Under the pieces are notes generated by a model. The model searched no databases. It worked only from the letters and a program-made list of their open reading frames with translations, and was not told where the DNA came from. From Collinsella sp. (GTDB lineage: Bacteria > Actinomycetota > Coriobacteriia > Coriobacteriales > Coriobacteriaceae), in contig JAHYYP010000012.1 of the NCBI GenBank assembly GCA_019424905.1, forward strand, positions 1-46,148: 46,148 bases of DNA, given 5' to 3'. Positions 16,524-24,717 of this stretch are shown piece after piece. The stretch's first letter is position 1. Each line of letters starts with the position of its first letter. Made by a program: the position numbers and the translations under genes.

Positions 16524-16569
16524 CGCATGTGCATATGCTAGCTATGATACCCCGAGCGGGGGCGCGCTC

Positions 16570-16932
16570 CTAGAACGTCGCGGACCACAGCCCATGCAGG
16601 TTGCAGTAGGCATAGACGGTACCGGTCTTGGAGCCGCCAGCGAAAAACGTCGTGGGCTTCATGCCAGGCTCAAGGTAATGGACCTCCAGGCGGCCCTCGG
16701 CCTCAAGCGCGATCCACTCGATGTAGTGCTCAGGCAGCATGGGGTGCTCCGTCGAGCCTACACGTGCGCGAATGACGTGGCCGTCGCGCTCGATTTCGAC
16801 AACAGGCACGTGCTTCTCGTGCGCCGCATCCTCGGTGTTCGCCGTCAGCTCCGTGCAGCCGGCAGGGGTCGCAACGTCGTCGCCAAGGGCGGCAACGAGC
16901 TTGCCATTGGAATCCTTAAAGAATTTCGCCAT
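16570..16932 (-). CDS. Superoxide reductase (desulfoferrodoxin/neelaredoxin family)
   Basis: A 120-aa cytoplasmic enzyme that reduces superoxide to peroxide without making oxygen, typical of anaerobes. All iron centre II ligands are visible: His41 in HEKHVPVVE, His63 and His69 in STEHPMLPEHYIEWI, and Cys110 and His113 in AYCNLHGLW. The active-site Glu39 and Lys40 are kept. The N-terminal rubredoxin-like CxxC domain of classical desulfoferrodoxin is missing, so this is the one-iron neelaredoxin-type form. AAAGGAG precedes the ATG at 16932. It is monocistronic, with its own terminator. Confidence 0.95.
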   Translation of the reverse strand: MAKFFKDSNGKLVAALGDDVATPAGCTELTANTEDAAHEKHVPVVEIERDGHVIRARVGSTEHPMLPEHYIEWIALEAEGRLEVHYLEPGMKPTTFFAGGSKTGTVYAYCNLHGLWSATF

Positions 16933-17097
16933 GATGTTCTCCTTTGCTGATGTGCCAATATTCCTGATGCTTCTTATGCCCAAAGGCAGGCGAACCATCC
17001 ACGGCATGGCAAATGAACACATAACGGGCGCGGCAAGCGGTCGGGCCAGGACGAACCGGTGACCTGGTCCGACTCGGCAACCCCATCCCGCGCGCGG

Positions 17098-20000
17098 TTA
17101 GCGGCCGTCGCCGCCGAGCAGCGCCAGAACATCCTCGCGGGTAAACAGCGCCGACGAGATACCATCGCCGCCGAGCACACTGTTGACCAGATTACGCTTG
17201 GACTCCTGCATCTGCATAATGCGTTCCTCGATCGTGTCCTTGGCGATGAGCTTGTACACGGTCACGGTGTGCTGCTGGCCAATGCGGTGGGCACGGTCGG
17301 TCGCCTGGTCCTGCGCCGCCACGTTCCACCACGGGTCGTAGTGGATGACCACGTCGGCAGCCGTCAAATTAAGGCCCACGCCGCCCGCCTTGAGCGAAAT
17401 CAAGAACACCGGCACCTCGCCCGCCTGGAACTGCGCAACCATCTTGGCGCGACTCTCTTTAGAAGATGCGCCCGTGAGCTTAAGGAAGGCGATGTCCTCC
17501 TTGGCCAGGCGCTTGCCGATGATATCGAGCATGCCCGTAAACTGGCTGAACAGCAAGATGCGATGACCGCCGTCGAGCGCGCCATGGACGAGCTCCATAC
17601 ACGTATCGAGCTTGGCGCTTCCCGCCTTGTAGTCCGCATAGTGCAGATGCGGATCGCAACAGATCTGGCGCAGCTTGGTGAGCTCGGCAAGCACCTTGAG
17701 CTTGTCTTTCTTAAACTCCCCGGCCTCGCGGTGCTGCACTTGCTGGGCGATGCGGTCCTGGTTGGCCAGGTAGAGTTTGCGCTGCTCGCCGGTAAGCTGC
17801 GCCATCACCGTATCCTCGATCTTCTCGGGCAGATCGGCCACCACATCTTCCTTGACGCGACGCAGCACAAACGGCGACACGAGCGCCTGCAGACGAGCGG
17901 CGCTGTCACCCTCGGTATGTTCGACGGGACCCTCAAAGCGCTTGGCAAATGAGTCGCGCGTGCCCAGAAGGCCCGGCATCAAAAAGTCGAAGATGCTCCA
18001 GAGCTCGGACAGACGGTTTTCGATGGGCGTGCCCGTCAAGGCAAAGCGCACGCCGGCCGGCAGGCGCTTGGCAGCGCGGGCCACCTGGGTGAGCGGGTTT
18101 TTAATGTACTGGGCCTCGTCGAGCACCACGCGGGCAAAGTTCTGCTCGACGTATTCGTCGATGTCGCGGCGCATGAGGTCATACGACGTCACCACCACGT
18201 TGTGCTCGGCGGCACCGGCAATTTGCACGCGACGCTGGGCCTTGGCGCCCACGATGGCGCACACATCAATCGAGGGGGCAAAGCGCTCCAACTCGGCAGC
18301 CCAGTTGTACACGAGCGACGCGGGACATACCACAAGCGTGGGCTTGGTATCCCCCGCCTCCACGCGCGCCAGAATGTGCGCAATCATCTGCAGTGTTTTG
18401 CCCAGGCCCATATCGTCGGCCAAGATGCCGCCAAGACCCAGGTGCTCAAGTGAGCCGAGCCACTGGTAGCCGTCGACCTGATAGCCGCGCAGCGTGGCCT
18501 TGAGCGAGGCGGGTACCGTAAAGTCCATCTTGCCGAGCGTGTCCAGACGCTCGATGGTGCGGCGGAACGCCGCGTCGCGATCGGCCTCGAGCGTCGGCGT
18601 GCGCGCGAGCATGCTATCGACAAAAAGGGTGCTCGACGCGGGAAGCGACACGCCGTCGAGCAGGTCGACGGCATCGACGCCCAGGTCCTCGGCAAGGCCA
18701 AACGCAGCGCGGGCACCTTCATCCAGGCGAACGATGTCACCCGATGTGAGATGTGCAAACGTCTGGTGACGCTTGTAGGAGTCGAGGTAGATGGCAAGGT
18801 CTGCCGCCGAAAGGCCGCTTGCGCCCAGTTCGACGTCGAGCAGGTTACTCTTGACGGTGGCGCGCACCGAAAGCTTGGGCGCGGGGCGTACCGAGATCTG
18901 GCGCAGGCGATCGCTGAGCATGACCTCGCCCAGCTCGGACAGAGCAGACAGGCCCTCGGTCAGCAAGTGGAACAGGCTCTCGTCATCACGTTCCTCAAAC
19001 GCCAGGCCGCCCTCGTGGAAATCGAAGTACAGGGCAGCCGTGTCCATAACGCGAAACTCCGCCACCGTATCGCGGGACGGAACGCCGGGGCGTTGCTCTT
19101 CGAAAGGACTGCCCGGAGCACCAAGACTAAAGAGATCTGCCGACCAATCACCGTAGGATACCGTAATCTTGCAGGTCACAAGGCCATCGTCGACGCCAAT
19201 CGCCATGGCAAAACTCGGCTCGGGTGCCACGGCGTCGAGCGCGGCGGGAGCGGTCAGGTCGGTATAGTCGCGCAAGATAGGCAGCGCCATGCGGCAGAAC
19301 TCGCCCACCTGGTCGGCGGCGATATGGACCGGCGTGCGGCAGGGCAACAAGTGCGAAAGGAACGGCGCCGCATGTTGGGCAAACGCCGTGTCGGTACGGC
19401 GCGCGCGGCGCGTATCAACCAGATAGGCTGCGTCGCCCGCGACAAAGCAGTACATATCGGCCGGCAGGCGCAAGTCGTAGCTGCCTCCCGCCGCCGGTGC
19501 AATCTTGGCGGCAAGAAGCGGCGGGCGCTTAGCCGGGACTTCGCCCTCCCCCTGCGGCGACGGCTCGACTGCCACCTCGTAGGAGCGATGCGTCGTCGTC
19601 CCCCGCGACCATGCGGGCTCAAAGGACATGGTCCTGCCGCGCAGCAGGTCCAGCACGGACACGACGGAATACTCGGATACCGGCAACTGACGCTCGGCGA
19701 CAAAGCCGCTGCGGGCAAAGTCATACGATGCCGAGCGCGAGCTCGTAATATCGCCTAGGTAGGCGACCGTCATTGCGATAAAGTCGAGCAGCTTTGTCGA
19801 CACGTCATCGAAAGCCTCGGGCACATGGGCAAACGTAAGCTTCTTGCCATAGGAGAACGTACCGCCGCGCACATAGGCATCGGCCATGCCGTCGATATCC
19901 TTAACCACGTAGGACACCGAACCGCAGCGAATGCGAAACTCGAGCGCCCAGTTAAAGCGATCGGCAAACAGCGGATTGTAGTACGGCACCAGCGAGGGCT

Positions 20001-20571
20001 CCAGCACCGCTTTGGGCGCATCGGGGTCAATGGTGCCGGCGAGCTTGCGACGCATGGCCACGAGCTCGTCCATGCGCGCGTCCGAAAGATCGGAAAGCGC
20101 CGCCACAAGGCTCGGGCTCGTGGGGACGGGTGCCGGGAAGGGAAAGTTGGGGTTGACCGCAGATGCGGTGGGCGCGGGGCGTGTGGACTGTTTGGCTTGT
20201 GCGGGCGGTGCCGTAAACGTGCGGACCGGCGTACGCAAGCCCTCGACGGGCTCGGCGCCACTGGCATCCAGATACGCCAGCGCCGTGGCGATAGCGTGCT
20301 TGCACATGCCGGAATAGCGGAAGGCGGCGGGGCAATCGCAGTCGTAGTCGATAACCTCGTGCTCGTCCATGTCGAGCGCCACGTGCGTCTTGTACAGGTC
20401 GCCGCGCGAGCCGCGCACCGTGCCCTCGATGTTCACGTTTTTGGAGAAGCGCGAGCCGGAGTCCTCAAACGACAGCACGGCGCCGTTGAGCATGAGCGAG
20501 CGCCCCTTCATAAAGGTACTGCTGAGCGCCGCCTCCTTACGAAGCGCCTGCGCAAACGTCCCCTGCGCCAT
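17098..20571 (-). CDS. SWIM zinc finger plus SNF2-family helicase
   Basis: A 1157-aa SNF2-type DNA translocase. A SWIM finger near the N-terminus (Cys78, Cys80, Cys90, His92 in CDCPAAFRYSGMCKH) probably binds DNA or protein. A long middle region of unknown fold reaches about residue 690. The motor follows: LGGILADDMGLGKTLQ near residue 718 (motif I), VVLDEAQYIKNP near 817 (motif II, DEAQ), LTGTPIENRLSELWSIFDFL (motif III), then the second RecA lobe with LLFSQFTGMLDIIG and DQATDRAHRIGQ. It is a stand-alone member, not the HepA/RapA type. The start at 20571 has GGAGGAAG directly upstream. Its role in DNA repair or chromosome remodelling is inferred from the family. Confidence 0.93.
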   Translation of the reverse strand: MAQGTFAQALRKEAALSSTFMKGRSLMLNGAVLSFEDSGSRFSKNVNIEGTVRGSRGDLYKTHVALDMDEHEVIDYDCDCPAAFRYSGMCKHAIATALAYLDASGAEPVEGLRTPVRTFTAPPAQAKQSTRPAPTASAVNPNFPFPAPVPTSPSLVAALSDLSDARMDELVAMRRKLAGTIDPDAPKAVLEPSLVPYYNPLFADRFNWALEFRIRCGSVSYVVKDIDGMADAYVRGGTFSYGKKLTFAHVPEAFDDVSTKLLDFIAMTVAYLGDITSSRSASYDFARSGFVAERQLPVSEYSVVSVLDLLRGRTMSFEPAWSRGTTTHRSYEVAVEPSPQGEGEVPAKRPPLLAAKIAPAAGGSYDLRLPADMYCFVAGDAAYLVDTRRARRTDTAFAQHAAPFLSHLLPCRTPVHIAADQVGEFCRMALPILRDYTDLTAPAALDAVAPEPSFAMAIGVDDGLVTCKITVSYGDWSADLFSLGAPGSPFEEQRPGVPSRDTVAEFRVMDTAALYFDFHEGGLAFEERDDESLFHLLTEGLSALSELGEVMLSDRLRQISVRPAPKLSVRATVKSNLLDVELGASGLSAADLAIYLDSYKRHQTFAHLTSGDIVRLDEGARAAFGLAEDLGVDAVDLLDGVSLPASSTLFVDSMLARTPTLEADRDAAFRRTIERLDTLGKMDFTVPASLKATLRGYQVDGYQWLGSLEHLGLGGILADDMGLGKTLQMIAHILARVEAGDTKPTLVVCPASLVYNWAAELERFAPSIDVCAIVGAKAQRRVQIAGAAEHNVVVTSYDLMRRDIDEYVEQNFARVVLDEAQYIKNPLTQVARAAKRLPAGVRFALTGTPIENRLSELWSIFDFLMPGLLGTRDSFAKRFEGPVEHTEGDSAARLQALVSPFVLRRVKEDVVADLPEKIEDTVMAQLTGEQRKLYLANQDRIAQQVQHREAGEFKKDKLKVLAELTKLRQICCDPHLHYADYKAGSAKLDTCMELVHGALDGGHRILLFSQFTGMLDIIGKRLAKEDIAFLKLTGASSKESRAKMVAQFQAGEVPVFLISLKAGGVGLNLTAADVVIHYDPWWNVAAQDQATDRAHRIGQQHTVTVYKLIAKDTIEERIMQMQESKRNLVNSVLGGDGISSALFTREDVLALLGGDGR

Positions 20572-20591
20572 CACTTCCTCCAATCTCACCC

Positions 20592-20720
20592 GGGGTAGCT
20601 AATTTGGGACGGGGCTATTTTAGCTACCCCCATATGTCGGTTGAGATGTATTCCGACCCCGACTCATTCGCCGTCAGTCAAAGGGTAGCTAAAAAAGCCC
20701 CGTCCCAAATTAGCTACCCC
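20592..20720. repeat. Intergenic inverted repeat with 25-bp perfect arms (REP/BIME-like)
   Basis: Arms at 20592-20616 and 20696-20720 are perfect reverse complements and include the core TTTGGGACGGGGC. Two shorter copies of the arm end lie inside at 20621-20630 and 20682-20691. The 10-base unit GGGGTAGCTA (the third copy one base short) therefore occurs four times in alternating orientation. It fills the gap between dnaE and the SNF2 gene, both on the minus strand. It resembles paired REP elements (BIMEs). The GGGACGG core recurs in other intergenic repeats in this window. Confidence 0.8.
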
Positions 20721-20735
20721 TCAGCAACGCCGTCC

Positions 20736-23700
20736 CTAGATCACCGTCACGCGGCCTTGGTTACCCACGATGGCCTTTGCCTCTGCCAACAACGGAATCG
20801 AGCGCGCGTTGACCTTCGCCGGCACCTCGGCACGTAGCACGCGCCCGTCCACCTGCTCGATAAAGATCTCTACGCGGTCGCCGCCCGGGTTGGCGGTAAG
20901 CACCGTGGCAAGGCGCGCCATGTTGCCCTGGCTAAAGCGGCTGTTGGGCACCATGACCTCAAACACCTTGGGCTTGTTGCTCTCCTCGTTAAGCTCAAGC
21001 GGCACGATCTCCTGCGCGATGATCTGGTCGCCGCGGTCCGAGCGCTCGAGCTTGCCCTTAATGCGCACAAACGCATCGGACAGCTGTGCACCGGTCTCGG
21101 GATCGACCTCGCCGTATAGATACCCCTCGGCTTCCTTGTAGGTCTTGGGGAACACCACGACCGTGGCCTCGCCTTCCATGTCCTCGAGCTGCACGATGCC
21201 CATGGGGTCGCCGTTTTTGGTCACGCGCTTGGACACGCTCGAAACCATGCCGGCCCACCACAGCGCCTTGCCCTCGGGAATCTCCTGGTTGATGGTACCG
21301 CCCGTGGGGTTTTGCACCTCGTAGCCGGTATCGATCTGCGAGAACGAGAAGTCGCGTGCCTTGGCTAGTGCATACTCAAACGGGCGCAGCGGGTGGTCCG
21401 AGACATAGATGCCCAGAACCTCCTTCTCCTGGCTCAGCTTAAGGTGGCGGTCCCACTCCTGGCCATCCGGATCGGGCACGCTCACCTCAAAGCCCGAGCC
21501 CTCGACATCGCCGAACATGTCGAAGAACGACGTCTGGCCGCTCGCACGATCCTTTTGGCGCTTCACGGCGGCATCGATGATGTTCTCGGGGTTGTTCTTG
21601 TCCACAAAGTGCATCATCTGGCGACGCGGATACCCCGTGGAGTCGAAGGCGCCTGCCTTGATGAGCGATTCGATCACGCGACGGTTGGCCTGGCTCGAGT
21701 CCACGCGCTCGACAAAGTCGTGCAGTGTCTTAAACGGGCCGCCCGCCTCGCGCTCGGCGATAATCGCCTGCGCCACGCCGGTGCCCACGCCGCGGATGCC
21801 GGCCAGACCAAAGCGCACGCCCTCCTTGGTAGCGGTGAACTCGGTACCGGACTCGTTGACATCTGGCGACAGCACGGGGATGCCGTCGTGACGGCACGCC
21901 GAGACGTAGTGAACGATCTTGTCGGTCTTGCCCGTGTAGGACGTCAGAACGGCCGCCATGTACTCGTGCGGATAGTGCGCCTTGAGCCATGCCGTCTGCA
22001 TAACCAGGATGGCGTAGCCGGCGGAGTGCGACTTGTTAAAGGCGTAAGATGCGAACTCGAGAACATCGTCCCAAATCTTCTGGGCGACCTCGCGCGTGTA
22101 GTTATTCTTGATGGCGCCATTCATCCAGTGGTCGTAGGTGGTCTCGTCCGAGCCATCCTCCCAGTGGAGCACCGTCGACGTGAGCAGCTTGATCTTTTTC
22201 TTAGCCACGGGCTTACGGATACGCGAGTCCGATTCGCCCTTGGAGAAGCCGCACATCTCGACGGAGATGAGCATAACCTGCTCCTGGTAGACCATGGTGC
22301 CGTAGGTTTCGCCCAGGATGTCGTCCAGGCGATCGTCGTAGGAGACGGCCGGCTCCTTGCCGTTCATACGGTTGATGTAGGACGAAACCATGCCGGCACC
22401 CAGCGGGCCCGGGCGGTATAGAGCGATCAATGCCACGACGTGCTTGTACTCGGTGGGCTTCATGTTCTTGATCGTGGCCGTCATGCCGGCGGACTCGACC
22501 TGGAAGACGCCGGCGGTGTGACCGGAGCCCATGAGCTTAAAGATCTCGGGGTCGTCAAAGGGAATCTCTTCCTCTTTGATGTCGATGCCGAAGTTCTTTT
22601 TGATGTTTGCCTTGGCCTTGGAGATAACCGTCAGCGTGCGCAGGCCCAGGAAGTCCATCTTGAGCAGGCCCATGTCGGCAACGGTATGACCCTCGTACTG
22701 GGTAATCTCGACGCCGCCCTTGGTATCGAGCTTGGTGGGCACATGCTCGTTGACGGGATCGCGGCAGATCAGGACGGCGCACGCGTGCACACCCTCGCCA
22801 CGGGTGAGGCCCTCGATCGAGAGCGCCGTGTCGATGATACGGCGGGCGTCGTCATCCTTTTTATAGGCCTCGGCAAAGTCGGGGTTAAACAGATCCTCTT
22901 TGCCGGGTTGCTTTTCGAGCACCTGCTTGAGCTTGACCTTGGGGTCGCTCGAAACCATCTTGGACAGGCGCTGGCCCATGTAGACCGGATAGTCCAGCAC
23001 GCGCGCGGCGTCGTTGATGGCCTGCTTGGCCTTAATGGTCGAGTAGGTGATGACGTGGGTGACCTTCTCGGGGCCGTAGAGCTGGCGAACGTGCTCCACG
23101 ACCTCGAGGCGCCGCTCATCGTCGAAGTCCATATCGATATCGGGCATCTCGGTACGCTGCGGGGACAGGAACCTCTCGAACATCAGGCCGTTCTCGAGCG
23201 GGTCGAACGCGGTGATGTTCATGGCGTAGGCGACGATAGCACCGGCGGCCGAGCCACGGCCGGGACCGACGCCGATGCCGTTGTCCTTGGCCCATTGCAC
23301 GTACTCGGCGACGATCAAAAAGTAGGCGGCAAAGCCCTTGTCGCAGATGACCTTGTATTCGTACTCAAAGCGCTCTTTGATGTTGACGCCACAGATCTCG
23401 CGCGTGGCCCAGTCGTCACCGTAGTGTTGGCGCAGGCCCTTCTCGCACTCGCGGCGAAACTGGCTCTCGTGCGTCTCGCCGGGATCGAGCAACGGGAAGC
23501 GCGGCAGGATGATGGAATCCCAGTCCAGCTCCACATAGCACTTGTCGGCAATCTCGAGCGTGTTGTCGCAGGCCTCGGGGCAATACGGGAACATCGCCCG
23601 CATCTCCTCCTCGGTCTTCATGTAAAACTCCGAGCCGGTCATGCGCATGCGGTTGGGGTCGTCGACCTTGGCGTTCATGCCAATGCACATGATGACGTCC

Positions 23701-24539
23701 TGCACGGGCGCGTCCTCGCGGCGCAGGTAGTGGAAGTCGTTGGTGGCGATGACCTTGACGCCCACCTGCTTGGCAATATCGATGAGCGTGCGGTCCATCT
23801 GCTCGTCGGTCAGGCCGTTGTCGGTGGTGATGCCGTGTTCCTGGATCTCGATATAAAAGTCGCCGGGATCGAAGGTGTCGCGGAAGGTCTCGGCCCACTT
23901 GATGGCGCCCTCCATGTCACCGCGGTCGATGTACTTGGGGATGACGCCCGCGATACAGGCGCTCGTGCAGATCATGCCCTTGGCGTGGCGGCGCAGGTTG
24001 TCGAGCGTCACACGCGGCTTGTAGTAAAAGCCCTGCACAGCGGCCTCGGAGACCGTCTGCATTAGGTTGACGTAGCCCTCCTGGTCCTTGGCCAGAAGAA
24101 TCATGTGGTAGAGCTCGGGCTTGTGGTCGCGGGCGAGCGTCTCGTCCGGCGTAAAGTAGACCTCGCAGCCAAAGATGGGTTTGATGACCAGGGGTGGCTT
24201 GAGCTCGTCGATATTGCCCTTCTCGTCCCACATGGCCATGTCCTTCACATACTGGGCATGCTCGCGCGGGTTTTCCTCGGGATCGGGCTCCACCAGCTCG
24301 TCGCGGCGGTCCTTTTCCAAGAAGGCCTTGTCGTGACTCCAGGTTTTGTACTCGGGCGTATTGTGGTTGACGGCGTCGCAGGCCAGCGCCAGGTCGGGCA
24401 CGCCATACATGTAGCCGTGGTCGGTAATGGCCACGGCGGGCATGCCCAGCTCAACGGCACGGTTGACCATATCCTGGATACGGGTTGCGCCGTCGAGCAT
24501 GGAGAAAACAGTGTGATTGTGCAGATGGACGAATGCCAT
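20736..24539 (-). CDS. dnaE: DNA polymerase III subunit alpha (DnaE)
   Basis: A 1267-aa replicative polymerase. The N-terminal PHP domain opens with HLHNHTVFSMLDGA and keeps several metal-binding His/Asp residues. The polymerase core includes GVGPGRGSAAGAIVAY and the catalytic block PDIDMDFDDERR near residue 466. Helix-hairpin-helix and OB-fold regions follow (GDPMGIVQLEDMEGEATVVVFP). The ATG at 24539 has CGGAGC eight bases upstream and places the PHP domain at the very N-terminus. It lies downstream of addA on the same strand, separated by an imperfect inverted repeat. Confidence 0.97.
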   Translation of the reverse strand: MAFVHLHNHTVFSMLDGATRIQDMVNRAVELGMPAVAITDHGYMYGVPDLALACDAVNHNTPEYKTWSHDKAFLEKDRRDELVEPDPEENPREHAQYVKDMAMWDEKGNIDELKPPLVIKPIFGCEVYFTPDETLARDHKPELYHMILLAKDQEGYVNLMQTVSEAAVQGFYYKPRVTLDNLRRHAKGMICTSACIAGVIPKYIDRGDMEGAIKWAETFRDTFDPGDFYIEIQEHGITTDNGLTDEQMDRTLIDIAKQVGVKVIATNDFHYLRREDAPVQDVIMCIGMNAKVDDPNRMRMTGSEFYMKTEEEMRAMFPYCPEACDNTLEIADKCYVELDWDSIILPRFPLLDPGETHESQFRRECEKGLRQHYGDDWATREICGVNIKERFEYEYKVICDKGFAAYFLIVAEYVQWAKDNGIGVGPGRGSAAGAIVAYAMNITAFDPLENGLMFERFLSPQRTEMPDIDMDFDDERRLEVVEHVRQLYGPEKVTHVITYSTIKAKQAINDAARVLDYPVYMGQRLSKMVSSDPKVKLKQVLEKQPGKEDLFNPDFAEAYKKDDDARRIIDTALSIEGLTRGEGVHACAVLICRDPVNEHVPTKLDTKGGVEITQYEGHTVADMGLLKMDFLGLRTLTVISKAKANIKKNFGIDIKEEEIPFDDPEIFKLMGSGHTAGVFQVESAGMTATIKNMKPTEYKHVVALIALYRPGPLGAGMVSSYINRMNGKEPAVSYDDRLDDILGETYGTMVYQEQVMLISVEMCGFSKGESDSRIRKPVAKKKIKLLTSTVLHWEDGSDETTYDHWMNGAIKNNYTREVAQKIWDDVLEFASYAFNKSHSAGYAILVMQTAWLKAHYPHEYMAAVLTSYTGKTDKIVHYVSACRHDGIPVLSPDVNESGTEFTATKEGVRFGLAGIRGVGTGVAQAIIAEREAGGPFKTLHDFVERVDSSQANRRVIESLIKAGAFDSTGYPRRQMMHFVDKNNPENIIDAAVKRQKDRASGQTSFFDMFGDVEGSGFEVSVPDPDGQEWDRHLKLSQEKEVLGIYVSDHPLRPFEYALAKARDFSFSQIDTGYEVQNPTGGTINQEIPEGKALWWAGMVSSVSKRVTKNGDPMGIVQLEDMEGEATVVVFPKTYKEAEGYLYGEVDPETGAQLSDAFVRIKGKLERSDRGDQIIAQEIVPLELNEESNKPKVFEVMVPNSRFSQGNMARLATVLTANPGGDRVEIFIEQVDGRVLRAEVPAKVNARSIPLLAEAKAIVGNQGRVTVI

Positions 24540-24642
24540 GTGATGAGCTCCGATGCGGGTTCGTGATCTTAGGGTTACGATTCTACCGCACAGCGCGGAC
24601 GGCACCCGAACCTAGCCCAAACCCACACGGCTCCTCTTGCAG

Positions 24643-24705
24643 TTGCGGTGAAATGCGGACTGTTTGGCGGCTTTTTTGACCAAAACAGTCCGTATTCCAC
24701 CGCAA
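24643..24705. repeat. Imperfect 23-bp inverted repeat between addA and dnaE
   Basis: Arms 24643-24665 and 24683-24705 match at 21 of 23 positions (core GCGGACTGTTT against AAACAGTCCG), with a 17-nt spacer containing GCTTTTTTGAC. Both differences are A/G exchanges, so one strand forms G-U pairs. There is no T-tract after the stem, so it is not a standard terminator. Confidence 0.7.
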
Positions 24706-24717
24706 GTTATCTGAGGA

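Noticed and set aside
22440..24065. 541-codon open frame on the plus strand
   Set aside because: It is an antisense shadow of dnaE with composition typical of such artefacts.
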